DNA from: Coix lacryma-jobi var. lacryma-jobi
Taxonomy: Eukaryota; Streptophyta; Magnoliopsida; Poales; Poaceae
NCBI GenBank assembly: GCA_009763385.1
Contig: CM019822.1
Location: 5,984,127-6,048,126 of the forward strand
Length of the DNA: 64,000 bases
Reading direction: 5' to 3'
A program made the translations under genes and the position numbers. This document shows positions 32,774-43,111 of the stretch, piece after piece (positions within the stretch are counted from its first letter, which is position 1; every line of letters begins with the position of its first letter). Below the pieces are notes generated by a model, which searched no databases, was not told the origin of the DNA, and saw nothing but the letters and a program-made list of their open reading frames with translations.

Positions 32774-35700
32774 TGTAACACCTCTGGTGTTTAAGCATGT
32801 AATTAACTTGACATATCATCATTAGCATCATTAATCATCTTGATCATGATTTCATGTGTATGCATTTGCTTAGTGTATCATTTTATGTGATGTACCCCTA
32901 TTGCAAAAACCCTTATTAGCCCACTTCTTCCTATAGGGGCAAAATGGTAATTTCACCTCTGTGCCTAGTTCTATGTAATTCTTGTTCAAATTCAGTGCCC
33001 TGATGTTTGTTGCTTTGATCAAAGTTCAAAAATCAGATTCGAATTGAGTTTCCTTTTGCAAAACCCTAAAATCCCAAATCCTGGATTTATTCCCTTTTTA
33101 ATAACTTTTTCAAAATTCAAAATTTTGAGTTGGTTCAAAAAGCAAAGTTGCGAATCTGATCAAGAGGAACAACTTTGGTATTTACAGATTTCTATGTTTC
33201 TATATAAAATTTGAAGTAATTTCAAATTCATTCAAATTCCAGTTTTTGTCCCCTTTTCGGTTTTAAAAATTTATTCAAAAACTATTGAGTTTCAGAAAAG
33301 GTGTATATTAGCAAAGTTGTAGGTTTTGACAAATGGAACAACTTTCATATTGGAAGATGTTCAAGTTTCAGTTTGAAATCCAAAGTAATTTTGATTTGAA
33401 TCAAATTTGAAAAGTGTCTCCTTTTCTGTTTTTGAATGTAGTTCAAAAACTATTTGGAATTTGAAAATGTTCATATTGACAAAGTTGTAGATCTCACTTT
33501 TCTGAACAACTTTGGTGTTTTGAGTTTTTGTCGCACAGTTCAAATTTTGGGAGATTTTTTGCAAAATTCAGAAACCAGCCAAAAGTCAAACCCTAGACCC
33601 TAGCACTGTTCTTCTTCCCGTAGAGCCAGAGGCCAGGGGGGGCCCGGCCATGGCGCCGGCGCTGCGGCTGCAGCGCAGGCGGCTGCTCCCCACGCGCCAC
33701 CAACCTGCCACCGCTGTTTCCCGGTTCCCTCCGCGCCCGCACGCGAGCGCTGACCATCGCTCTCGGCCCCTACAGTGCCCAGCCGCCGCCGCCGCGTGGC
33801 CATCGCCGGCCGAGCTTGCGCCCGAGCCCCGGCTGCACGCCAGCTCGACCGCCAGAGCGCAATCGAGTGCGCACGCTCCCGCAAACCTTATCCACCCCAC
33901 CCCGAGGTCTCTACCGTCCCATAGCCGCGGCTATATAAGCCGCCGGAGCCCGAGCTCCTCACCCCACCTCCGCCACCGTGGCCAGAGCTCTCCAGACACT
34001 CCGCCTCTCCACCAGCTAGCCCGAAAGCTCCGCCTTGAGCCCGTGAAGCTTTCCCACCCTTCAATTTCATCCCTACCGCCCTCAGTCGCCCGGCGTAAGC
34101 TCGCCGTCCCCATCTCCGGCAAAAACCCGGCGAGCTCGGGTTCGTGGAATTCGCCGCCTCCGGCCTTGATCATCCTCCACTGACCCCCTCATCACCTTCC
34201 TTACTCCTTTGCGTCTCTGACTGACCCCTTGCGGTCGCTGTTGTTGCTCAGGACCGCCGGACCGCCGGAGCGCCGCCACGGTCATCTTCTCCCTCGAGCG
34301 TGTCGAGCCTCACCTTCGTGTCGAGCCTCACCCTCGAGTCGAGCCTCACCCTCGAGAACGAGTCGAGCCTCACCCTCGAGCCCTGCCTCCGACACGTGGT
34401 AAGCATCCGAGCCTTCGGCCTCTGCTTCAACTCCGTTTCGCCCGAGCCCTCCCAGTCAGGTCTCGGACAGAGGCCTGTTTCTCCGCTTCGACCGAGCCCA
34501 AGCCTCGGCGACGCATGCTCTCCGTCTCGCCCGAGTCCGGCCTCGGACCGAGGCTCACTTCTCCGTTTCGCCCGAGCCCCGCATTTCGCCGAGCCCGGCC
34601 TAGAACGAGCACAGTGCTCTTCTCTTTTTCTGAGAGATGTGAATAGTGTTCTGTTTTCTCTTTTTTGTATGATTTTCTGTGTGCATCCAAAAATTCTGAA
34701 CTTTTTGTGGTAGACTCTTTATGCTCTGAAGTATTTTATAAAAATATGAAACTTGAGTTTTGTGCAAAAATTTGAAAATATAAAATTCCCCTTTTAATTG
34801 AAAAATGAAGGTTTTGGTATTTTTGGAGAGTGATTTATAACTCCAAAAATCATGAGACAAATTTTTGTGAGCTTCTTATGCCATGTTTAGTCTCTGGTAA
34901 AATTTTGAAGTCTTTTGGAACAAGTTGATTTTTGAGCTTTTATTTTAATTGTTAAATAGTGCCTTTTGCTAATTAATGTCTGATTTTATTTGAGCACCTT
35001 AATGACCTCCAAAAAATTATGAAATTTGTTTTGCCATCTATCTACACCATAATGAACTTATGTGATTAATTTGGTAATTTTTGGAGCAACTTCATAAAAT
35101 GACCTTTTAAATAAATTAAGAAAATAGAAAAGATGGATTAGGGTTGGTAATAAGTGTTGATGATGTGATCTTTGGATTGATTGATGTTCATAGACCCCTA
35201 CCCTGTGGTCTATGATGTTTGTGATGCTATGTTTGGTTGGTGCTTAGGATAATTATATTAAGGGCTAGTTAATCAATATTGCTTAAGGAAGAAATGATTA
35301 CCTTTTATGCTCAACCTAGAATTCAATCATGCCTTGCTTAAAAGTAATCTAGAATCAGTGGAATTGTCTGGCACCTTAAGTCCATATCATCATTCTCATG
35401 AGCATTCATCATTGCATCCGTATAGTTGACGAAGAAGAACCTGAAGTCGAGGTAGCCACCGAAGGATCTGTCCCCGAGGCGACCCCGAGCTTCGACACCT
35501 ACTCCAACCCCGAGTCCGTCCTTTTTGCCATCCAAGGCAAGCCCCGGTGCATTTAACCCTACCCTTGAATTTTATAAAATGATTTCCTTAAATGTTTTTG
35601 AGTTAAATTACTGCATTAGGTTTATAGGAGTTGGGTGATATCCTATCTGATGCATTATCCACCTTGACCACTGATACACCCGATACCTGCTTTCAAAAAC

Positions 35701-37014
35701 TAGTTGCAAAATGCTTAGCAATGCTATACAATAGATTTGCAATAAAAATGCCAATTTCAAAAGTGTGATCACTTAAGAATATTTATGGGAATTTCTGGTT
35801 TACTCCCACTATTGGCTAAGTATCGGATCCGTACTTAGTCAATGGGAAGGAGAGGTTGTCCTTGCGTACGGTGCCGTCATGTCGTAGTCCGGGACTCGAC
35901 AGTTGACACCGACCGGGACGGGTTGAAAAACTGACAGGACTGTTGCGCTTGGGTGAGATATAACCAAGGCACAGTTGCTGGCTGGAAAATTAGGGACCAT
36001 CCGTATGGGGGCCTGCTGGGCAGGACTTGCAACTATTCACATACTACGGAAAGCTCTGGCTCCGAGAAATCCATTATTGGACCGACAACCGCGCACTGGG
36101 AGTGGAGAGATGGCGGAAGTAGCATGTACCCACGTGGGTTAGAGTCCCGGATTGTAGTGGTGTACTGTACTTCCGGGTGGCGTAGGACCGGGCCCAATAA
36201 TGGAGGAATCGTGGTAGACGAGTTGGCATATGCAAGCTTGGGTGCTACATCTGCAGTGTGAATAGGGATCCTCAGCTGAGTATTCTTTATCCGGATTAAC
36301 GTTGCTCCTCGGTTATGGAGACTTGTTCCATTGACTCTCAACGGAGAGTGGTTCTCAACTAGGAATGTTTCGAAATATAAAATGAATCATGAATGATGAG
36401 GAATTGAGGAATACCGAATCTTTCAAAAATAAAATAAGGTTTACAAAATGTTTTTCTGCAAAATACTTGATCTTGCTTAAGCCTTACCTTGACTACCCTA
36501 AGCCTGCATTCCTGAGTCTTCTCCCTTTTTCTTTAGTCGGTTAAGTCTTGTTGAGTACCTTTGTACTCAGGGTTTTATTACCCATGTTGCAGGTATGGCA
36601 GATTCCTCAGTATGCCTTGGACCCTGCTGTGTGACCGTTGTTCAGGAAGAGGCCGATGAGGCCGATGAGTGATTATTCACCCTCGGGCTGGGTGATGTAT
36701 CTTTACCTTAAGTTGTTGTCATATGCTACTTGCCGACTCTATCTATTTGAACTATGGTCTGTAATAACTTCACTTTAATTTTATGTGGAACCCTGGTTTG
36801 TAAAACTATTGTTATCTAAGTCTTCCGCTATTTACTCCGATGTTACTTGTCAAAATGTTAAAGAGATTGTAACTGAATTGTGAGATGATCCTGCGGACAA
36901 CGGGCACTGATGTAGCCCAGTAGCGGAACCGGTCCTAATCTCTTGGCTGTACGGATCGACTGTCAGTGGTTGACGGTGATCAGTGGGCCATGGGATTAGA
37001 GCCGTTACGTTACA
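32774..37014 (+). repeat. Element B 3' LTR (4241 bp)
   Basis: Nearly identical to the 5' LTR. The visible differences include single-base indels (for example at 33205) and a concentrated patch near 33825-33965 compared with 25100-25250. It ends CGTTACA, followed by AGCTT at 37015-37019. Confidence 0.95.
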
Positions 37015-37019
37015 AGCTT

Positions 37020-37499
37020 GCTGCCGAAGGAAAAAAACACAATAAGGGCATGTTTGGAACAAAGGAATGAAAAACACAGGAATAGGAAAAAATGTAGGAA
37101 CCAGAGTAAGAGGGGTTCTGGCCTAATAACTCCACCATCTCAAGTTTAAGCCTAGTGAGATTTTCAATGTATGTATAACCAGAACCAGTGGCAAGTTATA
37201 TGATTTGTTGCCATGAATCAGTTAAATGGTTCCCACTGACCAAACCATTAAACCTACCAAAAGGCAGCTCACTATCACCTATGGCTTCATCCAGAATACA
37301 TGTAATCCAAAACTACCGTTGCTAGCTTCAACCAAAAGCCTGAACTGAATATAGGCCAAATAAAACCTACCAACTTCAACACAATTTGTTATCTAGTTGG
37401 CATTGAACAGAATTCTTGAGTATATGACTTAGCAACTAATTTCAATGCGAGCTCATACTACTTCCAATAGTGTCCATGTTGAAGACACATTAACATAAC
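37020..37499. other. CACTA internal spacer
   Basis: AT-rich non-coding sequence with no recognisable gene; probably intron or 5' region of the minus-strand Ulp1-like gene, interrupted by element B. Confidence 0.45.
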
Positions 37500-38060
37500 A
37501 TGCTTGACGGAGGACGTGCAGCATTTCCTAATAACCGCGGCGAGTACATACCTCAACGGAGACGGAGGACGGAGGACGGAGGACGGTGGAGAGACGGGCT
37601 CCAGGTGGCGCCGGAGGTCGGGCTCCAGGCAGAGGCGGAGGACGGGCTCGAGCCGGCGGTGGACGGGATCCGGGCGGTGTGGGACCCCAGAGCTAGGGTT
37701 TCGGGCTTACCGGGAAACTCCGGGACGGATCTCCGATGAGGCTGAAGGAGCGGAGAAGAGGGCGAGCCGTAGGCCCGTGGTGTCGAGCGAGGACTACCCG
37801 CACCGCGCCGCCGTGTCAACAGAGCATGTAGACATAGTAGAGGCAGGCACGCAAGGAAGAGAGGGAGACGGTGGCGGCGGGTCACGGTGGTGGCGGAGAG
37901 GGGCGGCGGCGGGTCACGGTGGCGGCGGAGAGGGGCACGACGTACACGTGCAGAAGAGGAGCGAGAGGACGGTCACGCGGTGACGGTGGCGGCGCTAGGG
38001 CACCTCGGCAGCGGCGGAAAAATTTGCCAGCCCTTTGGGGTCGAGAAGAGAACTGAGCAG
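37500..38060 (-). promoter_or_regulatory. GC-rich 5' region, probably of the Ulp1-like gene
   Basis: This is a sharp GC-rich island with CGGAGGACGGAGGACGGA and GGTGGCGGCGG tandem triplets. On the minus strand it contains the plant 5'-leader-like CGAAACCCTAGCTC followed by possible GGTAAG donors. Overlapping open frames on both strands are compositional. Its position upstream of the minus-strand Ulp1/HBD exons, with only element B between, suggests promoter and leader, but no exon is confidently assigned. Confidence 0.4.
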
Positions 38061-38094
38061 ACTTGGTTGACTCGGTGAATGAGGGGACTTTGTA

Positions 38095-38320
38095 CAGTCC
38101 AAACATTAACCGTGGCGGGCACTTTAGAACGCCCGTCGCGGTTAATATTTACCGTGGCGGGCCCGTTAGAACGCCCGTCGCGGTTAACATTTACCGTGGC
38201 GGGCCCGTTAGAACGCCTGTCGCGGTTAATATTTACCGTGGCGGGCTGCATTATAGGCCCGTCGCGGTAAATATTAACCGCGACGGGCGTTCTAAAGGGC
38301 CCGCCACGGTAAAATATTTT
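38095..38320. repeat. Internal cluster of CACTA subterminal-type repeats
   Basis: About five units of ACCGTGGCGGGC...GCCCGTCGCGGTTAATATT, about 44 bp each, in direct and inverted order. The motif is the GGCGGGC variant of the terminal arrays, but it lies about 5 kb from the nearest end, between the two minus-strand genes. Confidence 0.9.
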
Positions 38321-38363
38321 GATCTTTTCCCTCTATCCAATTTTAATTTTTGTTTTTCCCTTA

Positions 38364-38617
38364 GGGCCCGTTTGGATGCTTGGAATTGAATTCATTTTAA
38401 GAATCATAATTTAGACACATATTAATTAAGCTAATATGATTATATATAGATTATATTTGTATATTATTGTTGTTTATACGAGAGGAATACTCATGTGTTG
38501 GAATCCATTTCCCTCTCCACCCTAAGAATTTGAGGTAGACATATATGTGAATTCCAGATAGGCTAGTATATTGAGTGAATTGCAATTCCACCAAAATGAA
38601 GGGATCCAAACGGGCCC
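38364..38617. mobile_element. MITE, 254 bp
   Basis: Terminal inverted repeats GGGCCCGTTTGGAT and ATCCAAACGGGCCC, flanked by TA on both sides (38362-38363 and 38618-38619), enclose an AT-rich interior with no coding capacity. A TA target would suggest Tc1/mariner-like mobilisation, but the TIR is not the usual Stowaway start, so the superfamily is left open. Confidence 0.8.
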
Positions 38618-38619
38618 TA

Positions 38620-38813
38620 GGTAATTAGGTATAATACTATAGTAGTAGTAGAGTCATAGTTGGATAAGTTGTTAGCTATAGAGGAGTATATACAAGCTTC
38701 TTTCATTTGTTTGAACATAGAGATATAAAAAAGAAACAAAACAATAGAACAAAATAAATAAATTTTGGTTCCACTGCAATATTACAACTTGTCTTATGGT
38801 TTGCTTACACATA
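38620..38813. other. Spacer 3' of the transposase gene
   Basis: AT-rich, with a short TAGTAGTAG run. It would hold the transposase 3' UTR. No gene is seen. Confidence 0.5.
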
Positions 38814-40649
38814 TCATTTTGGTGCAGGCGCTTTCACTGTCCTCTTTTCACCGTCGTTGCGGGCCCAGGGCATCATCCTCGTCCTGTTGAATCTGTCTTC
38901 GACAGCCTTGATCTTCTTTGGATGATCGGTAAATAGTTGGAGCTCTTCGTAGTTGTTGTATTGTTCGTGGCTCTGGACCCCATCAGCTCCCACGATCCGT
39001 TGCTTCCCTGACACAACCACATGCCTTTTAGGGTCTTCTGGGTAGACATAGTAGGCTACTTGTGTGACATTGGTTGCTACTACCCAAGGATCATCTTTGT
39101 AGCTGATACTATGAAGGTCCACGGTTGTAAGCCCATAACCGTCAACTACAACCGCCTTTGGATGGACCCACTGGCACCGGAATACGGTTATGCTTAGGTT
39201 TTGGCCATAGTCAAGTTCCCATATTTCTTGGACCTGCCCAAAATATGATGTCCTCTGGCCCGTGGCCTCGTCGATGCCCTCGTATCGAACACCGTTGTTC
39301 TGTGTCGCACTCTTCTTGTCCTTCTCTTTCGTGTGGAACCTATAACCCGACACGTCATAACCTTGCCAAGTGGTGATTTGGGTGGACGGGCCTTTCTGAA
39401 GCTTCTGAATTTCCTCACGATTTTCCTCTGATTCTTCAATTGGTATGTCCTGCTCTTTGAGCCACCCTATGAAGCTGTTCTTGTGATGGTTTTGGACCCA
39501 GTGCTTCGTGACCTGCCCATCATGAGTTGCACGGATCTCATTCAGGTGCTTTTCGACAAATGTCTCCATGCTAACTAACTGATGAAGTATGCTGTAATGA
39601 GCATGTTGCACCATTTCGTTTGGTACATCAGTGCGTAGTTTTCGTCTGATGCACCCCATTCCTGAGGTTTTGCCTTCGTGTTGATGGACAGGCAACCCAA
39701 TCATCCTCCCATCTTTTATGTACCTCATACACCAGTTCACGGCCTCCTCCGTTGTGTATGCCTCGATCATAGAGCCTTCAGGGTAAGCACGGTTATGGAC
39801 GTATCTGTTAAGGGTGGACATGAACCGCTCGTACGTCCACATCTGATGTAGGTACACGGGGCCCAGTTGTTGGATCTGATCGACCATGTGCATCATCAAG
39901 TGTGGCATAATATCAAAGTATGCTGGTGGAAAGCACATCTCGAGCTGGCAAAGGGTCTCTGCGATGAACTCTTTCAAGGCAGGTAGCTCGGCCTCATCAA
40001 TGACCTTCTGGGTGATGCGGTTAAAGAAGTATGACATACGCGTGATGACCATCTTCACGTACTCTGGATGCATAACCCTGATCGCAATTGGCAGGAACAC
40101 CGTCAACATGACGTGGCAGTCATGTGAGTTGTAGCCGGTCATTGTGGGGTCTTTCATCGAGACTAGACTCTTGATATTGGAAGAAAACCTAGTCGGCACC
40201 TTGATACCCCTAAGCAACTTGAGAAAAGCCGTCTTCTCGTCATGCGTCAGGTTGCAGGCTGCGCCTGGGATATCAACTTTACCGTTCTCAGCCGGTACCG
40301 GGTGAAGGTCCGGCCTGATGCCTTGATTGACAAGATCCATGCGTGACTTGAGACCATCCTTTGTCTTCCCCTTGATGCCCAGCAGGACACCAATCGTGCT
40401 TTCAAAGACATTTTTCTCTAAGTGCATGCAGTCGATGGCATGGGGTGTATTCAGTGTTTTCCAGTATGAAAGGTACTTAAAGAAAATTGACTTCTTCTTG
40501 AAAGGAACGACGGCGGTGACTTCCTCCATCTTGTCTCGCTTTCTCTTCCTTCTCTGTTTTGTTGCCCCATCTTCCGGTACCTTCTTCTTCTTCTTTCTGA
40601 ACTCAATCTGTTCCATGTCCTTGACCATCTCATACACCTTTCCCCCCAA
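38814..40649 (-). pseudogene. CACTA TNP2-type transposase, C-terminal part
   Basis: The 611-codon frame starts in the end of the transposase catalytic domain (TPHAIDCMHLEKNVFESTIG, where the Glu of CMHLEKN is a candidate third catalytic residue). It then contains a DUF4218-type domain (LPIAIRVMHPEYVKMVITRM ... LCQLEMCFPPAYFDIMPHLM ... GPVYLHQMWTYERFMSTLNR) at residues 185-330. A DUF4216-type domain follows (GVRYEGIDEATGQRTSYFGQ ... ELDYGQNLSITVFRCQWV) near 460-530. The protein would bind the element ends and cut and paste them. The Met at 40649 is internal: the frame is joined to 40655-41437 by a frameshift. This segment itself is undamaged. Confidence 0.9.
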
Positions 40650-40654
40650 CTAGT

Positions 40655-41437
40655 TTGCACTGGTTGATCACGTTGCGGCTCATCTTGATTGTCGAAATAT
40701 TTATTCATAACACTCCTTCTGTACCTGTGATTTCTAACGAGGAACCGTCTGTGCCTCGTGTACACCATCTTATTGGATCCTTTAAGGTAAGTGTAGCAGG
40801 TCCCGTCGATGCAAATTACGCAGCCGGTCTTCCCTTTGATCTGCCCAGACAATGAGAAGAGACCGGGATAATCGGTGATGGTGACAAAGATAATTGCTTT
40901 TAGGGTGAACTTCTCCTTACGGTATGCATCCACCATCTCGACTCCAACATCAAATAGTTTCTTCATTTCCTCCATGAGTGGTTCCAGGAGCACATCTATG
41001 TCATTGTCGGGCTGCTTTGGTCCGAAGATAAGCATAGTCAACATAAGGTACCTGCGCTTCTGACATAGATGGGGAGGCAGGTTGTACATGGTGAGGACGA
41101 CAGGCCAAGTACTGTGCGAGCTGCTAAGCTCACCAAATGGGTTTATCCCGTCAGTACTTAATGCAAACCTTACGTGCCTAGGCTCCTTGCCAAACTCTGG
41201 GTAAGCCATGTTGAAATCCTTCCACTGCTTCGCATCGGACGGGTGTCGCAACTTGCCATCATCTCTCAGTCGATCAGCTGACGCATGCCAGGACATGAGC
41301 TTGGCATCCTCTGGGTTCCTGAATATTGCACGCAGACGAACTTCCACGGGTAGATACCACACTGACAGTGCTGGACTCTTCCTGTGTGTAACCCTCTTCT
41401 TCCTCGTCTTGCTGAGCCGAGATCTGCTTGGTCGCAC
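40655..41437 (-). pseudogene. CACTA transposase, central catalytic part (frameshifted)
   Basis: This frame carries the Transposase_21 (tnp2) core. Signatures are WHASADRLRDDGKLRHPSDA, FALSTDGINPFGELSSSHST (first candidate catalytic Asp), LIFGPKQPDNDIDVLLEPLM (second candidate Asp) and FVTITDYPGLFSLSGQIKG with GCVICIDGTCYTYL. It is out of frame with both neighbours: one shift lies near 41375-41400 and an opposite one near 40650-40665, after which the original frame is regained. Either two indels inactivated the copy or an intron was missed; the lack of clear GT/AG pairs favours indels. Confidence 0.85.
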
Positions 41438-42026
41438 TGCTCTTCTTTGCCCCCTTCTTCTTCTTCTTCAGACCACCCCGCAAGCCTACGTCATCTTCCT
41501 CATCCACACGACAACCAGCATTTTTCTTGTACCGACTAAAGCCGCAGTGCGGACAACTAGTCAAATTCTGGTACTCACCCCGATACAGGATGCAGTGGTT
41601 AGGGCATGCATCAAACTTTCTCAGCTTCATCGCCACTGGTCGGATTAGCTTCTTCGCTCGATAAGTATTGGCGGGCACCTTGTTGGCCGTTGGGAACGTG
41701 GTGGCAAGGTAGCTTAACAGCTCATTGAAGCTAGTGTCAGACCAACCATGTCGAGCCTTCAACATTAACATATGGAGGTTAAAACGGAGAGTCGTGCACT
41801 CCTTCAGACACTCGCCACTGTCCTTATAGAGAGGATCAATTGCCGCCTGCTTCATTTCTCTAAAATTCTCCAACCACTTCGGACTACCATACACAACATC
41901 GTCTTCATCGATGTGTTTGACTAAATCCTCAACAAGACGCATATCTTCGGGCTCGCTCACAACAGCCTCCTGACCATCACCACCGTTGTGCTCTTCGTCC
42001 ACCAAGTCTTGGATTACATCCTCCAC
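41380..42026 (-). pseudogene. CACTA transposase, N-terminal linker part
   Basis: The frame reads EDVIQDLVDEEHNGGDGQEA, then LKECTTLRFNLHMLMLKARH, GWSDTSFNELLSYLATTFP and a zinc-ribbon-like CPNHCILYRGEY...CPHCGFSRYK near residues 140-165. It ends in a Lys- and Glu-rich linker. This arrangement is typical between the Transpos_assoc and tnp2 domains. It is in the same frame as the upstream exon, separated from it by a single TGA at 42039-42041. Confidence 0.87.
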
Positions 42027-42038
42027 CGTGCTGTAATA

Positions 42039-42428
42039 TCAAGAACCATTATTGCAACCAGCTGACATGGCTGCTGAAAATGATGATCCAGGTGCTCCTA
42101 CAGGATTGCCCTGATTCACTGGTATAGATGTCGGTGTCGACGTCGATGAGCTCACTCCAGATGGACCACCACTCGCACCTTCTCTTTCACCGTGAAGAGT
42201 CCAGACCGTGTAATCCTTCACGAAACCATACCTAATCAAATGAGATTGCACCATGGGATCTGGGTGGGCTTTCGTGTTCTTGCATTTATTACATGGACAT
42301 ATGGTTGCAATTTGCTTCAATTTCTCACGATGCCTTTTTGCAATAGTAATAAACTTCCTCACTTCCTCCAGGTACCGCGGATCACCCACTCTATCGAACC
42401 GGTACATCCATTCGGACCTCTCCATCAT
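42039..42428 (-). pseudogene. CACTA transposase, N-terminal Transpos_assoc domain
   Basis: The likely start is MMERSEWMYRFDRVGDPRYL at 42428, preceded by an acceptor-like GTGGTGTAG that suggests a leader intron. The domain has the expected CPCNKCKN motif near residue 40 and HLIRYGFVKDYTVWTLHGE after it. A Ser/Thr/Pro-rich linker follows. The first 37 codons of the longer frame (from 42539) are hydrophobic and probably intron or leader. TGA at 42039-42041 stops the frame, which then continues directly into the next segment. Confidence 0.87.
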
Positions 42429-42539
42429 ACCTACACCACATAAGCAAAAGAAATAGACAAAAATGATTAGAAAATAGAAAAAACATCTTCCAAAGAGAGA
42501 AGGGGTAGGGAGATCCACCATAGAACTTGGTAGATTCAT

Positions 42540-42792
42540 GCATAGAGAGAGATATAATGGATCTAGATCTAGATCTAGATCTAGAACACTTGAGCCAAAA
42601 AGAGGGGAAAAGAGAGATAAAGGGCGTGGGAGAGAGCCATTAGGAACCTTTTGTGTTGCCCTCCACCCCCAAATTCAATCCTTAGACCTCAATTCAAAAA
42701 GTTTGTCAAATTTTAGGGCAAAGCCTCCTCCCCCAAATGTTGGAAGAAGAAAGCTCATGGGGAAGAAGAGGGGCCGGCTGCTGATTATATGA
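42540..42792 (-). promoter_or_regulatory. Transposase 5' region
   Basis: The sequence lies between the right subterminal array and the transposase start, with a (GATCTA)n run at 42559-42584 and purine-rich leader-like sequence. No TATA box is certain. By position this is promoter and 5' UTR. Confidence 0.45.
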
Positions 42793-42794
42793 AA

Positions 42795-43080
42795 AATCTT
42801 AATCGTGGCGGGCATACTAAGAAGGCCGTCACGGTTAATGGTCTATTAACCGTGATGGGCCACTAAGGTCGCCCGCCATGGTTAAAACATTAACCGTGAC
42901 GGATGGTTTAAGTAGCCCGTCATGGTTAATAGACCATTAACCGTGACGGTCCACTTAGGTCGCCCACCACGGTTAACCCATTAACCGTGACGGGCGCCTG
43001 GGCGACCAGGTGGCCAGGCCAGCCACCCAATAACCGCGATGGCCAGGTCAGAAGCCCGTCACGGTTAACTAATGCAAGGT
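42795..43080. repeat. CACTA right subterminal repeats
   Basis: Alternating TTAACCGTGACGGGC-like and GCCCGTCACGGTTAAT-like units, about seven in all, with A/G and T/C variants (GTGATGGGCC, GTGGCGGGC). They mirror the left array and end just before the right TIR. Confidence 0.9.
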
Positions 43081-43081
43081 A

Positions 43082-43108
43082 TCACGCAAAATAATTTTTG
43101 TAGTAGTG
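43082..43108 (-). repeat. CACTA right terminal inverted repeat
   Basis: Read inward on the minus strand this end starts CACTACTACAAAAATTATTT and continues to GCGTGA. AGC follows at 43109-43111 as the target duplication. Confidence 0.93.
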
Positions 43109-43111
43109 AGC

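Larger units (their letters stand above)
24053..37014 (+). mobile_element. Element B: Ty3/gypsy retrotransposon with 4.2-kb LTRs
   Basis: Long terminal repeats start TGTAACACCTCTGG and end CGTTACA, flanked by AGCTT at 24048-24052 and 37015-37019. An initiator-Met PBS follows the 5' LTR and a G-rich polypurine tract precedes the 3' LTR. The interior (4.5 kb) codes on the plus strand for an H3-tail-like coiled-coil ORF, then protease, RT, RNase H, integrase and a frameshifted chromodomain-like tail. No capsid or zinc-knuckle Gag is present. LTRs make up about two-thirds of the element. The LTR copies are nearly identical except for one GC-rich patch, which indicates a recent insertion. Confidence 0.95.
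12051..43108. mobile_element. CACTA (En/Spm-type) DNA transposon with nested LTR elements
   Basis: The ends read CACTACTATAGAG... and ...TTTTTGTAGTAGTG, giving terminal inverted repeats beginning CACTACTA. A 3-bp duplication AGC flanks them (12048-12050 and 43109-43111), as expected for CACTA elements. Both ends have arrays of TTAACCGTGACGGGC-like subterminal repeats. The minus strand encodes a TNP2-type transposase (38814-42428) and, further left, a Ulp1-like protease fragment. Removing elements A and B with their TSDs leaves about 10.6 kb, a normal size for an autonomous grass CACTA. The transposase frame is broken in this copy. Confidence 0.95.

Noticed and set aside
37504..37983. Overlapping Gly/Arg-rich ORFs on both strands
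   Set aside because: Created by GGCGGTGGCGG and GGACGGA triplets in a GC-rich leader or promoter; no known domain.
38364..38617. Classing the MITE as Tourist or Stowaway
   Set aside because: Flanks support TA but not TAA/TTA on both sides, and the TIR does not start like typical Stowaway, so the superfamily stays open.
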